A stretch of DNA of 45,463 bases, taken from NCBI GenBank assembly GCA_045538895.1, contig JAZQEH010000091.1:1-45463 (forward strand), written 5' to 3'. Each line of letters begins with the position of its first letter. Positions within the stretch are counted from its first letter, which is position 1. The translations under genes were made by a program, and so were the position numbers. The notes under the pieces are model-generated. The model was not told the DNA's origin, ran no database searches, and saw only the letters and a list, made by a program, of their open reading frames with translations. The stretch is from UMGS902 sp045538895 (lineage in GTDB: Bacteria; Bacillota; Clostridia; Oscillospirales; CAG-272). Shown here in pieces: positions 21,994-30,534 of this stretch.

Positions 21994-22259
21994 CTTCTTT
22001 CAAAACTCACCGCCTTAATTACACCACTGATTTCGAGAGTGTTTTCAAAGAAATACAGACATTTCAAATGCTCACCCGAAAATGTTACGGTACCGTCTTT
22101 TGTCAGTGCCGTGATTTCTTCGCTTTTGTATTTTAAAAGTTTAATGCAGCCGCATAGAATTGCACAGTTACCTATTATCTGCAAACGTGATGCCGCCCCC
22201 AAAGCATCTTCGGGAATTTCAAGAGTTTTTGAAAGTTTATTTCTTACTGTTCTAAACAC
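21990..22259 (-). CDS. yqfC: Sporulation protein YqfC (YabP/YqfC family)
   Basis: The product is 89 residues if the GTG at 22259 is used. GGAG lies six bases before that GTG. A TTG at 22271 would add four residues but has no binding site. The segments LEIPEDALGAASRLQIIG and FSGEHLKCLYFFENTLEISG are the conserved YabP/YqfC fold. The family acts at the forespore surface or in the mother cell during sporulation. It is the first gene of the long yqfC-to-smr operon and diverges from the ylbJ-like gene. In another frame, a short ATG-TAG open frame overlaps the binding site at 22276. Confidence 0.88.
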   Translation of the reverse strand: MFRTVRNKLSKTLEIPEDALGAASRLQIIGNCAILCGCIKLLKYKSEEITALTKDGTVTFSGEHLKCLYFFENTLEISGVIKAVSFERR

Positions 22260-22336
22260 GGTTTTCTCCAATCATAAAGACTTGTTCGATAAAATATACT
22301 CTAAAAAGTATCAGCGTATGATAGGAGGAGACGTAA

Positions 22337-23197
22337 ATGCGTATCAGAATCAAACCGTTTGCTATTGCGGTTGCTTTGCTGGTCACATGTGCATTTAACA
22401 TCGAAACGGTATTATCGGGCATGTGCAAAGCACTTGACGTTTGTGCTCACTCTATTATACCGTCACTGTTTGTATTTATGGTGCTTTCCAATCTTACATG
22501 TTCCCTCTTACTTGATGAGGATTCCATTTCGATACCGCCAAAATTTCTGATTTGGTTTTTAGGTGTACTCTGCGGCTTCCCAATAGGAGCAACAGTGTGC
22601 GAGAGAATGCTTGTCAAAGGTGTAATAAGCAAGAACGATGCTGAAAAACTCCTGCCCTTCTGCAATATAGCGAGTCCTGCGTTTGTATTGGGAGTAATAG
22701 GCGTTTCGATGCTGAATGATAAACGGCTCGGCTTTTTGTTGCTTTTTTCGCAAATTATTTCTTCGTTTATACCGGTTTTGTTTTTAAAGGTATGTACACA
22801 AAAAACGGAAAACAGTCCGAAAAAAATCAAAATATTTGAAGCTTTTACAGATTCAGTTGAAAAATCGGTTAAGAGTGTATTAAATGTCTGTGCGTTGATA
22901 TGTGTTTTTACCGTGTTACTCGCTTTAATTGAGAATACATATTTTGAAAACATGGCATTGATTTTGGAAATAAGCTGCGGAAGTGCATTGGCTACGTCCT
23001 TTTATACCTCTTCCCCGTTCCTATCGATCGCCATGTGCGGATTCTGCTGCGGTTTTTCGGGTATATGCGTTCATATGCAGATTTTTTCTGTTGCAAAAAA
23101 CGTAAAACCGAGATATTCAAAGTTCTTTTTTAAGAAAGTAATATTGGGAGTTTTTACAGCAGCTCTCTCTATGATGGGCTATTATTTATTCTTTTAG
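22337..23197 (+). CDS. YlbJ/SpoVV-like sporulation membrane protein (short form)
   Basis: The 286-residue protein is very hydrophobic, with about seven to eight membrane segments. It contains the Gate/nucleoside-recognition pattern: AHSIIPSLFVFMVLSNL near the start, GVLCGFPIGATVCERM (about 75-90), and CGFCCGFSGICVHMQ near the C-terminus. YlbJ (SpoVV) of Bacillus transports dipicolinic acid across the outer forespore membrane and is about 400 residues, so this is a shorter relative. The divergent yqfC supports a sporulation role. The ATG has AGGAGGAG upstream. Confidence 0.75.
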   Translation: MRIRIKPFAIAVALLVTCAFNIETVLSGMCKALDVCAHSIIPSLFVFMVLSNLTCSLLLDEDSISIPPKFLIWFLGVLCGFPIGATVCERMLVKGVISKNDAEKLLPFCNIASPAFVLGVIGVSMLNDKRLGFLLLFSQIISSFIPVLFLKVCTQKTENSPKKIKIFEAFTDSVEKSVKSVLNVCALICVFTVLLALIENTYFENMALILEISCGSALATSFYTSSPFLSIAMCGFCCGFSGICVHMQIFSVAKNVKPRYSKFFFKKVILGVFTAALSMMGYYLFF

Positions 23198-23199
23198 GG

Positions 23200-23228
23200 T
23201 TGAATTTTCTTAAAAAACATGATACTAT
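23200..23228 (+). promoter_or_regulatory. Promoter of the small four-Cys protein gene
   Basis: TTGAAT (23200-23205) and TACTAT (23223-23228) have a 17-base spacer, just after the ylbJ-like stop codon. Confidence 0.55.
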
Positions 23229-23257
23229 ATTTACATGTCGAAAACGGAGGTAAATCC

Positions 23258-23455
23258 ATGAAAAATAAGGTTTGTGAAAAATATGATATTTCAAAAAAAT
23301 GTGAATTTTGCGAATTTGCCTCAAAAACTCTTGATGAAGAAAAGATGCTTTGCAAAAAGAAAGGTATTGTACATGTTGATTTTGCCTGCCACTCTTTCAG
23401 ATACGACATTATGAAGCGTGTGCCCAAAAGATTGCCGACTTTACCTAAAGAATAG
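23258..23455 (+). CDS. Small four-cysteine protein of unknown function
   Basis: The 65-residue product starts MKNKVCEKYDISKKCEFCEF behind a strong CGGAGG site. Its cysteines lie in C-x8-C-x2-C, with two more at positions about 31 and 42. These could bind a metal, with a basic tail RDIMKRVPKRLP-like at the C-terminus. I do not recognise a characterised family. It has its own promoter and terminator, which supports a real gene. Its neighbour rqcH is convergent. Confidence 0.7.
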   Translation: MKNKVCEKYDISKKCEFCEFASKTLDEEKMLCKKKGIVHVDFACHSFRYDIMKRVPKRLPTLPKE

Positions 23456-23456
23456 T

Positions 23457-23489
23457 AAAAGCCGAAAAGGTAACACCTTTTCGGCTTTT
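23457..23489. terminator. Bidirectional terminator between the four-Cys gene and rqcH
   Basis: A perfect 15-bp stem (23457-23471 with 23475-23489) has an AAC loop, with T-runs on the plus strand and A/T pairs usable on the minus strand. It serves both convergent genes. Confidence 0.9.
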
Positions 23490-23491
23490 TG

Positions 23492-25252
23492 TTATTTTTT
23501 TATGCGTAACGAATCACACAGTTTTTCGTTACTTGCAACGTAAGCTGTATAATTGGTCGAGTAGGTTACAAATCCGGGCTTTGCCGCAGGCGGTTTCTTT
23601 ACATTTTTTACACGTGTATAGTCAACGGCGATCTGACCGCCGTCAAGGCTTGAATAAGTTGCCGCAATGGTTGCAGCCTCGGTATAATCCTTTTCGGACG
23701 GTTCATCGCCGCTGCAGAAAAGTACGACATGTGACCCCGGTGCTCCCTTGACATGGAACCATAAATCGTTTTTTGCGGCGAGCTTGAACGTAATATAGTC
23801 ATTCTGGATATTGTTCTTACCGCAAAGAATTCTATAACCGCTGCTTGAAACAAACTCAAGCGGTTTAACGGGGGCGTTTTTAGTCGCTTTAAAATTTGTC
23901 ATGCGTGAAGCATATCCGCTTTGCGTAAGCTCATGGCGAATCTCCGTAAGGTCGGCTTCCGTTTCCGCATTTTCAAGTGCATGTGTAACAGTATTAAGGT
24001 ATTCAAGCTCGGAAAGTGCTAAATTAATCTGCTCGGTCAAATATTTTTTAGCATTCTTGCATTTGTTATATTTTTTATAGAATTTTTGAGCATTCTGTGC
24101 AGGTGAAAGTCGGCTGTCGAGTTCAATAACGATTTCTTCACAATCTTCGCTATAATAGTTTTGCACCCTTGCATGTGTGGCACCACGCTTGATTGCATAT
24201 AAGTTGGCAGTCAAAAGGTCACCGTAGAGCTTGAATTTTTCACCGTCGGCACATTCACGCAACTCCTCTTTCTGCAATTCTATTTTCTTTTGCAGACGTG
24301 CAACTGCACTCGAAACCAGTTTGATAATATCCTGACCTCGTTGTTTTATTCTGTCGGCTAAATCACGTTTGGCAAAATAAGCGTCAAGCATCTCTCCGAA
24401 ACTGTCAAAATGCTGGACGGGGGCGTTTGAGCCGTAGTGAGTAATGTTCATAAAACAAAACTCAATGGGCTTTTCACTTTCATCGTATATAAGCGTTGGC
24501 AAAAACTCTTTTTCGGCAAAAATCCTGCGGTATATGCAAATAGTTTGCCATAGTTTTTCCGTCAAGACGTTTTCAATCGCAGTATCCGTGTTACCTGATG
24601 TTAAAAAAGCAAGTTCTCTTGCAACAAGGGGTGAAATCCCAAGAAAACTGTTTAAAATAAACTTTGAAAGCGGCATACTGCCGTCAGCAGATGCGATGAA
24701 AGTTGCAAGCTCCTTTTCGGTTACGGAAAAAATGTCATTTTTATTCTGTGCTGGTGGAAGTTCATATGTCATACCTGGAAGAATCTGACGCAAGCGGCTT
24801 GTTGAGAAGTCGATGAACTTCAAAGCGGTAATTATTCGTTTGTTCTCGTCGGTGAGCAACAGATTACTGTATTTGCCCATGATTTCTACTATAAGATAAC
24901 GTGTTACCATGAATCCCATTTCGTCACGGGTTGCAAATTCAAGCTCTACGATTCTGTCAAAACCGATTTGTTTTGCATTTATAAGCTTTCCTCCGCTTAA
25001 CTGCTTGCGAAGAAGCATACAAAGCATTGGCGGAGATGCGGGGTTTTCCTTTTGCATGCCTGTAAAAGAAATTTTCGGATTATTAGCTCCTGCATTTATG
25101 GCAAGACGTAAATTTTCACGTAATGCCGAGCTATGAAGAGTAATTACTATTTCGTCTTTTTGCGGTTGCTGAATCTTTTCAACTTTAGCGTCGCTTGCAA
25201 GCGTGTTTATCTCATTTACAACCGCAAAAATCATTCCGGAATCAAAAGCCAT
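23492..25252 (-). CDS. rqcH: Ribosome quality-control protein RqcH (NFACT family)
   Basis: RqcH binds 50S subunits carrying stalled nascent chains and adds alanine tails that mark them for degradation. The 586-residue product has NFACT-N (about 1-190, starting MAFDSGMIFAVVNEI). A helix-hairpin/coiled-coil middle (about 270-430) and the NFACT-R domain with NDLWFHVKGAPGSHVVL (about 490-507) follow. The length fits the family. It was formerly annotated as a fibronectin-binding protein. It is the last gene of a leftward cluster with a GNAT, a HAD and a membrane protein gene. Confidence 0.94.
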   Translation of the reverse strand: MAFDSGMIFAVVNEINTLASDAKVEKIQQPQKDEIVITLHSSALRENLRLAINAGANNPKISFTGMQKENPASPPMLCMLLRKQLSGGKLINAKQIGFDRIVELEFATRDEMGFMVTRYLIVEIMGKYSNLLLTDENKRIITALKFIDFSTSRLRQILPGMTYELPPAQNKNDIFSVTEKELATFIASADGSMPLSKFILNSFLGISPLVARELAFLTSGNTDTAIENVLTEKLWQTICIYRRIFAEKEFLPTLIYDESEKPIEFCFMNITHYGSNAPVQHFDSFGEMLDAYFAKRDLADRIKQRGQDIIKLVSSAVARLQKKIELQKEELRECADGEKFKLYGDLLTANLYAIKRGATHARVQNYYSEDCEEIVIELDSRLSPAQNAQKFYKKYNKCKNAKKYLTEQINLALSELEYLNTVTHALENAETEADLTEIRHELTQSGYASRMTNFKATKNAPVKPLEFVSSSGYRILCGKNNIQNDYITFKLAAKNDLWFHVKGAPGSHVVLFCSGDEPSEKDYTEAATIAATYSSLDGGQIAVDYTRVKNVKKPPAAKPGFVTYSTNYTAYVASNEKLCDSLRIKK

Positions 25253-25253
25253 T

Positions 25254-25928
25254 TTAAATCTTCCTTAAAACGTAATAAAAAAACTTGCCAACTTCATTGA
25301 ATTTTGCACTGCGTGCAACAGAACACGAGCCGGTATTTTCATGGTGGCATTTGTAAAGAACGGTAAAACCTTTTTTGCAAAGAAATTCTGCAAGGGCACG
25401 GACAACGGCTGTAGAATAACCATTTTTGCGGTGACCTACGGCGGTTTCGGTACCGATTTCGATAATATCATTTGCATTACTGATGGATTCAGCCGTAACA
25501 GCAACAGAAACTATTTGACTATCTTTGACTATTGCGTAAATTACACGTTCATATGCAAGACATTCACCTATGTCATAAGTAGTAAGATTCTTGTATTTTC
25601 CGTCACGCCGTATTCTCTCACAAGAGAATCCTTCGATAGCTGTGTTTTCTGTACAAGTGAAATTATATCCCCAGTTTTTTGGGTGTTTTTCTTCCCTGTA
25701 ACCAAGCTCTTGACAAAAATCTTTGCAGCCTTCACGGATGAAATCTAGTGCTTCATCCGAAAAAAGATCGTCTGAAAATCTTCTTTCATATTCTTCGCAA
25801 AGCTCTTTTGCAAACGGATATGAAAATATCTTTGTTTCTCCGTTTAACTGCTCAACATGAACAGGTACGGCAATATCAAATAGCGATTCTCTGATAAAGT
25901 TTTCGCCGTCGGTATCAATAATTATCAT
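25254..25928 (-). CDS. GNAT family N-acetyltransferase
   Basis: The 224-residue product has a GNAT fold in its C-terminal half. The acetyl-CoA loop is near GTETAVGHRKNGYSTAVVRA (about 165-184). The late segment YKCHHENTGSCSVARSAKF resembles the N.S..vaeKlGF pattern of the family. The substrate is unknown. The ATG overlaps the HAD gene stop by one base (TAATG), and one base separates the stop from rqcH, so it is tightly co-translated with both. Confidence 0.8.
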   Translation of the reverse strand: MIIIDTDGENFIRESLFDIAVPVHVEQLNGETKIFSYPFAKELCEEYERRFSDDLFSDEALDFIREGCKDFCQELGYREEKHPKNWGYNFTCTENTAIEGFSCERIRRDGKYKNLTTYDIGECLAYERVIYAIVKDSQIVSVAVTAESISNANDIIEIGTETAVGHRKNGYSTAVVRALAEFLCKKGFTVLYKCHHENTGSCSVARSAKFNEVGKFFYYVLRKI

Positions 25929-26572
25929 TAAAATTCTCCGTTTTTAACTGCACTATGCAAATGTGAAATCGAATCAAAAACCCGTGCGCCTGTAGTTATA
26001 AGCTGCTCTTTGCTTTGGTGACCGTAAGATACGAGTACAGCGTCTACACCTATTGCTTTTGCAACTTCAAAATCATGTACCGAATCTCCAATAAAAAGTG
26101 CCTTTTTGATTTTAGTACGGTTCTTCCATTCAATAGCGGCTGCAATTTTTCCGTGTGCTTCAATACTGCTTTGACCGATTATTTCTTCAAAATATTCCTT
26201 AACTTTTAATCTTTCTATTTGTTTTAAAAGCATTTCCTTTTCTGTTGCAGAAAGCAAATACTGCAAATACCCGTTTGATTTAAAGTAGTTCATTAAGTCC
26301 AGTACACCGTCAAAAATTCTGGCATTCGGTTCTCTCAGGTTGTACTCGGCAACCCATTCGGGGGCATATTTTTGAAAGTTTTCACGTTCAAGACCTATGC
26401 GTTCATAGTAGTCAATCACAGGAAAACAAAAAACCTCACGGTATTCACTGACACTTTCTATTTCTTTCTTACCGTAACGCTTAAGTAAAACGTTTACTGC
26501 ATCAATTCCCGTTTGTACATCGTCTAAAATAGTGCCGTTGAAGTCCCAGATTATATGTGTATACTTCTTCAT
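25928..26572 (-). CDS. HAD family hydrolase, phosphoglycolate phosphatase-like
   Basis: The 214-residue product starts MKKYTHIIWDFNGTILDD with the HAD nucleophile motif D-F-N-G-T (Asp10). A helical cap (about 20-80) follows. Motif II is at LLSATEK, and motifs III-IV are in KKALFIGDSVHDFEVAKAIG (about 165-184). The family dephosphorylates small phosphates; the substrate is unknown. I chose the ATG at 26572 because GGAG lies upstream. It is co-transcribed with the GNAT gene and rqcH. Confidence 0.85.
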   Translation of the reverse strand: MKKYTHIIWDFNGTILDDVQTGIDAVNVLLKRYGKKEIESVSEYREVFCFPVIDYYERIGLERENFQKYAPEWVAEYNLREPNARIFDGVLDLMNYFKSNGYLQYLLSATEKEMLLKQIERLKVKEYFEEIIGQSSIEAHGKIAAAIEWKNRTKIKKALFIGDSVHDFEVAKAIGVDAVLVSYGHQSKEQLITTGARVFDSISHLHSAVKNGEF

Positions 26573-26588
26573 GCGTACTCCAAAATTG

Positions 26589-26610
26589 AAAAGCACCAAA
26601 AGGTGCTTTT
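26589..26610 (-). terminator. Weak terminator after the membrane-protein gene
   Basis: A 9-bp stem (26589-26597 with 26602-26610) is followed on the minus strand by a T-rich, broken run. It lies between the membrane-protein stop and the HAD gene, so it may only attenuate. Confidence 0.55.
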
Positions 26611-27154
26611 ATTTCTTTTCTGATTTTTTTGTCGGTATTATTTTTAAATCTTTTGTGCCAAGGACGTAACCGAATGCTCCGATTGCAGAAATGATAATTG
26701 AACCAAGTATGTATACGGGAGCAATAACCAATTCGGTTGAAAGTGCGTTTTTAATATAAAGCATAATGCCTGTAAAGCAACTGTTGAATAAAACTTCCAA
26801 AGTATAGCAAGTGATTGCCACGCCATTTGTTGCTTCAAAGAAATTGCAAACAAAATATATTAATGCAATTACTATGAATACCGCTTCGGCAGCGAGGCAG
26901 ATAAAAAATCCGCGTTTGCCGGCTTTCTCAAGTCTGCCGCCGTCAAAAGCCGGTTTGTCTTTAGCACCGTATTCCCACATTGTTGTATAAACAATAACTG
27001 CGTAGAATACTGCTGAGAAAACTCCTGCTAAAAGCATAATGCCGCTACCCCGTAAATTTGTAGCAAGAAACATCACAAGTCCGAAAACCGCCATGCCGAT
27101 GTGTGTAATTATCATCCTCGAAATCATCGAAGAGCTGTTTTTTAAAAATTTCAT
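26609..27154 (-). CDS. Four-helix membrane protein of unknown function
   Basis: The 181-residue product has about four membrane segments (residues about 15-35, 38-58, 80-105, 140-160) and a Lys-rich tail. I do not recognise the family. Two ATG codons are adjacent. The second, at 27154, has better spacing (six bases) from the AGGAG site than the first at 27157. It has its own promoter at 27181-27209 and is the first gene of the cluster leading to rqcH. Confidence 0.7.
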   Translation of the reverse strand: MKFLKNSSSMISRMIITHIGMAVFGLVMFLATNLRGSGIMLLAGVFSAVFYAVIVYTTMWEYGAKDKPAFDGGRLEKAGKRGFFICLAAEAVFIVIALIYFVCNFFEATNGVAITCYTLEVLFNSCFTGIMLYIKNALSTELVIAPVYILGSIIISAIGAFGYVLGTKDLKIIPTKKSEKK

Positions 27155-27180
27155 CATAAACTCCTACGTTGTTTTTCTCA

Positions 27181-27209
27181 ATTATACCTAAATTATTAAA
27201 TCAGTGCAA
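27181..27209 (-). promoter_or_regulatory. Promoter of the membrane protein-HAD-GNAT-rqcH cluster
   Basis: On the minus strand there is TTGCAC (27204-27209), a 17-base spacer and TATAAT (27181-27186). Confidence 0.65.
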
Positions 27210-27299
27210 GTATAATCACAAATTTTTCACGTAGGTCTTTCTTTTTTTGAAAAAGTTTTGTATAATGGAAGCTGAAAGAAAAAGGTGGAGGTGTGATTT

Positions 27300-28340
27300 A
27301 TGCCAGTAAAACCAAGGCAGGAGATTGATAAAACTACTTTGCCGCCGGTACTCAGGGAATTTGCCGGTTACAAACTCGGTATAGAAAACTGCTCGGCAAG
27401 AACGGTTGAGGAGTATTTGCTTGATTTGCGTACTTTTTTCAGGTATATGCTTGCTATGCGTAACGGACTTGTTCCCTACGGTGACGGTTTTGATAAAATC
27501 GACATTTCTGTTATTGACCTTGATTTTGTTAAGAATATTAAAACCGAGGAGATATATGAGTTTTTGTTTTATGCCGGTTCGGAACGTTTGAACGGTTGGG
27601 CTGCAAAAGCAAGAAAACTTACCGCTATCAAGTCGTTTTATAAGTATCTTGTGACAAAAAGAAAGGTTATGGAGGTTAATCCTGCGATAGATATTGATTC
27701 ACCGAAAAAAGAACGAACCTTGCCAAAGTATCTTTCTGTTGATGAAAGTTTATCTTTACTGCAAGCAATCAATTCGGATGCCGAGTCTAAAAATGTCAAG
27801 CGTGATTTTGCTATCGCTACCCTGTTTTTGAATTGCGGTATGCGACTTTCGGAGCTTTGCGGTATAGATTTGCGTGATCTTGATGATTCTTTGCGTTCGC
27901 TAAGGGTATTCGGTAAAGGTGCAAAGGAAAGAATCGTATATTTGAATCAGGCTTGCCAAGAGGCGCTTGCCGAGTACCTGAAAGTAAGAAATCTTAACCT
28001 CGACAGCAGTGCTGCTATAGAGCCGGCGTTGTTCTTAAGCAGCAGAGGTAAGCGAATCAGTGATAAAACTGTTCAATGGATGATAGGAAAGTATCTCAAA
28101 ATCGCCGGGCTTGAAAGTAAGGGATATTCGGTTCATAAGCTTCGCCATACCGCCGCTACACTTATGTATCAAAGCGGAAACGTGGATGTAAGGGTGCTAA
28201 AAGATATTCTGGGGCACGAACAGTTGAATACAACACAGATATATACACATATAAGCGACGAACAGATGGAAAACGCAATGGCACAGAATCCGCTTGCTAA
28301 AGTTACTTCTAAAAAGGCAACCAAAAAAGATGGAGAGTAG
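27300..28340 (+). CDS. XerC/XerD-like tyrosine recombinase
   Basis: The 346-residue product has an N-terminal SAM-like DNA-binding domain (about 14-120) and a C-terminal catalytic domain. The full active set is visible: Arg182 (GMRLSEL), Lys206, His279 and Arg282 (HKLRHT), His306 (GHEQ) and Tyr315 (TQIYTH). XerC/D resolve chromosome dimers at dif, and a host role fits the housekeeping surroundings better than a mobile element. The N-terminal domain has an extra insertion (about 55-75) compared with short Xer proteins. The ATG at 27300 has GGAGG upstream. Confidence 0.88.
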   Translation: MPVKPRQEIDKTTLPPVLREFAGYKLGIENCSARTVEEYLLDLRTFFRYMLAMRNGLVPYGDGFDKIDISVIDLDFVKNIKTEEIYEFLFYAGSERLNGWAAKARKLTAIKSFYKYLVTKRKVMEVNPAIDIDSPKKERTLPKYLSVDESLSLLQAINSDAESKNVKRDFAIATLFLNCGMRLSELCGIDLRDLDDSLRSLRVFGKGAKERIVYLNQACQEALAEYLKVRNLNLDSSAAIEPALFLSSRGKRISDKTVQWMIGKYLKIAGLESKGYSVHKLRHTAATLMYQSGNVDVRVLKDILGHEQLNTTQIYTHISDEQMENAMAQNPLAKVTSKKATKKDGE

Positions 28341-28341
28341 T

Positions 28342-28378
28342 AATAACAGCACTGCAAAATGCAGTGCTGTTATTTTAG
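28342..28378 (+). terminator. Terminator of the recombinase gene
   Basis: A perfect 15-bp stem (28342-28356 with 28360-28374) with an AAA loop ends in ATT-TTAG. Confidence 0.8.
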
Positions 28379-28420
28379 CAACATGAAACTAAAAGCATAT
28401 GCTGACTATGAGGTGAGTGT

Positions 28421-29137
28421 ATGACATATCAGCGGTTTGGTTGCTCAAAGCACGTGAAAAACAAGGCGGGAAGTACACTTTTGCGTGGATTGATAGCTTT
28501 GATATTCGTTAGTCTTTCTTTGACTTTAGTGTATAATTTTCAAATAGTTCCCTCTCTTATTCCCTTTGCAAAAGCAAAAGTGGCGACTGAGATTACACGA
28601 ACGGTTCAAGCAGTAGCACAAAGAATAGTATCAGACGGTGAGTATTCTGATTTTATGAGAATTATTTATGACTCAAACGGAGATGTTGCTGCCTTGGAAA
28701 CTAATTCTGCAAGCGTTGCACTTGTCAGTGGTAAAATAACCACGGCGGTAATTGAAGAACTGAACAAAAGAGATACGTTTACCGTGGGTATTCCTGTAGG
28801 TAACCTGAGCGGAGGTGCTATATTTGCGGGTAAAGGACCAAATATAAAAATAAAGGTAAAAGTTTCGCCAAAGATTACATATAAAATTGACAATGAGTTT
28901 TTTGAAAGCGGTATCAATCAGACTTTGCATAGGATTTTAATAGGTATCAACGTGGAATCGTATGCACTTTTGCCGCTAGCACCTCAAGAAATAGACGTTG
29001 ACACCGAGTATTGCATTGCAGAAACAGTAATTGTCGGTAAAGTACCCGAAGCATATACAAAAATCAACAGATTTGACGATGATTTTGCCGAGAGTGACAT
29101 AGATGATATATATGATTTTGGTGCAACTTTGGATTAA
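28421..29137 (+). CDS. yunB: Sporulation protein YunB
   Basis: YunB is a sigma-E-controlled sporulation protein of Firmicutes with unknown biochemistry. The 238-residue product has one N-terminal membrane segment (about 22-42). A soluble domain follows with IPVGNLSGGAIFAGKGPNI (about 125-143) and a late ESGINQTLHRILIGINVES segment, both conserved in YunB. The ATG follows GAGGTGAG. It stands alone between terminators and promoters of unrelated genes. Confidence 0.9.
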   Translation: MTYQRFGCSKHVKNKAGSTLLRGLIALIFVSLSLTLVYNFQIVPSLIPFAKAKVATEITRTVQAVAQRIVSDGEYSDFMRIIYDSNGDVAALETNSASVALVSGKITTAVIEELNKRDTFTVGIPVGNLSGGAIFAGKGPNIKIKVKVSPKITYKIDNEFFESGINQTLHRILIGINVESYALLPLAPQEIDVDTEYCIAETVIVGKVPEAYTKINRFDDDFAESDIDDIYDFGATLD

Positions 29138-29151
29138 AATTAAATATTTTG

Positions 29152-29180
29152 TTGCCTATTCTGTTTTGCTGTGTTACAAT
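29152..29180 (+). promoter_or_regulatory. Promoter of the DivIVA-like gene
   Basis: TTGCCT (29152-29157) and TACAAT (29175-29180) have a 17-base spacer, 33 bases before the start codon. Confidence 0.6.
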
Positions 29181-29213
29181 ATTGTTAATTTAATTAAACC
29201 GAGAGGTAAAATT

Positions 29214-29996
29214 ATGTCTAAAGAGAAAATGGTATATTTTCGCACCGCATTTGGCGGTTTTAACCGTGACGATGTAAACAGTTATATTGAAAAGCTTAAT
29301 GCGGATTTTGTCGAGCGTGAACGTCTGTCGAAAAAGAGACTTGAAGCGGCTGAAGCGAAAATCGCCGACCTTGAAAAAAAGAATAAAGAGCTTGATGCTG
29401 CAAATGCACGAATTGCTGAACTTGAAAAAGAAGCAGACACCCGTGAAAAGCTTATTGCAGAATACATAACCAAGGTTGAACAGCAGGCATCCGAAATTGA
29501 GAGTCTTTATGCCTCTAAAGATGATGCTGAAAGTGAAATAACTTTACTTACCGAACAAATTGCTTCTCTTTCCGAAGCGATCAGTAAATCTGAAAAATAT
29601 GATGATATCAGCGGTCAGATAGGAGAGATAATACTTTCCGCGCGTAGTACCGCAGAGGATATTATCGCAAAAGCTACTGAAGAAGCAAACGCTAAGAGAG
29701 AGGCTGCAAACTCCGAAATGGAAAATGCCGCAGCTAATTTCAATGCCCGTGCTGCTACTGCTGCATATGCAATAAAGAGCCAGATAAAAAAACTTGCTAA
29801 AGATTCTTATGCATCGGTTATGGAAAAGGCTGCCGAAACCGCTGAAATGCTTAAAAAGCTTACTGAACATATTGAAACTGCCGCAAGCGAGTTTGAAACA
29901 ACTCTTGCAAGCGGAAAGACCGAGGCAGAGGAAGCAATTTCGGTAGAAGCCGCTAAGATTTTTACCGACGAAAACCGTCTTGTAATTAAAAAATAA
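29214..29996 (+). CDS. DivIVA-like coiled-coil protein
   Basis: The 260-residue product starts with a DivIVA-like crossed-loop region (YFRTAFGGFNRDDVNSYIEKL, about 8-28). It then continues as an Ala/Glu/Lys-rich coiled coil over most of its length. DivIVA and GpsB relatives mark curved membranes and organise division or wall synthesis. The FGGFNRDDV turn is the recognisable part, and the rest is too generic to assign a role. I chose the ATG at 29214, behind GAGAGG. The longer frame lies inside the yunB end. Confidence 0.75.
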   Translation: MSKEKMVYFRTAFGGFNRDDVNSYIEKLNADFVERERLSKKRLEAAEAKIADLEKKNKELDAANARIAELEKEADTREKLIAEYITKVEQQASEIESLYASKDDAESEITLLTEQIASLSEAISKSEKYDDISGQIGEIILSARSTAEDIIAKATEEANAKREAANSEMENAAANFNARAATAAYAIKSQIKKLAKDSYASVMEKAAETAEMLKKLTEHIETAASEFETTLASGKTEAEEAISVEAAKIFTDENRLVIKK

Positions 29997-30517
29997 TGAA
30001 GAAATATAATACAGACGATTATAGAAATTGGGCTGCAGAGGTAAAAGCCGGCGATGAAATCCTACTTTCCGGAACTGTATATACTTCGCGTGATGCGGCA
30101 CATAAACGCATTTTCGAGGCTATGAGATGCGGAGAAAAATTGCCGTATGAAATTAAGGATTCTTTTATTTATTATGCAGGTCCTACCCCTGCTAAAAGCG
30201 GAGCTGTTGGCTCTTGTGGTCCCACCACTTCGTCAAGAATGGACGTTTTTGCACCGGAGCTTTATTCTATGGGGCTTGCCGCAACCATAGGTAAAGGTGA
30301 CAGAAGCGTAGCCGTTTACGATGCCATTGTAAAAAACGGCGGTATTTATCTTTGTGCTATTGGCGGCGCAGGAGCTCTCGCTTCCAAGGCCATTGTTTCT
30401 GCTGATGTTATAGCATATGACGACCTTGGTTGCGAATCCGTAAAGCGATTTGAGATTAAAGACTTCCCTCTTTATGTGGCAATAGATACAAAGGGAAACA
30501 GTATTTTTAAAAAGTAA
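29996..30517 (+). CDS. Fumarate hydratase class I, beta subunit (orphan)
   Basis: The 173-residue product is the C-terminal (beta) half of the two-subunit iron-sulfur fumarase/tartrate dehydratase family. It contains GDEILLSGTVYTSRDAAHKR, YYAGPTPAK and GSCGPTTSSRMD, and a late GGAGALAS loop. The alpha subunit that holds the [4Fe-4S] cluster normally lies directly upstream but is absent here. The ATG shares its A with the TAA of the DivIVA-like gene (TAATG), and no Shine-Dalgarno sequence is visible, so translation must be coupled. The alpha subunit should be elsewhere in the genome, or the function is changed. Confidence 0.88.
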   Translation: MKKYNTDDYRNWAAEVKAGDEILLSGTVYTSRDAAHKRIFEAMRCGEKLPYEIKDSFIYYAGPTPAKSGAVGSCGPTTSSRMDVFAPELYSMGLAATIGKGDRSVAVYDAIVKNGGIYLCAIGGAGALASKAIVSADVIAYDDLGCESVKRFEIKDFPLYVAIDTKGNSIFKK

Positions 30518-30534
30518 GAAAGAGGTGAGCCGTT

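Noticed and set aside
27300..28340. Integrase of a mobile element
   Set aside because: The recombinase has the XerC/D layout, sits among housekeeping and sporulation genes, and has no adjacent excisionase, tRNA or att-like repeats.
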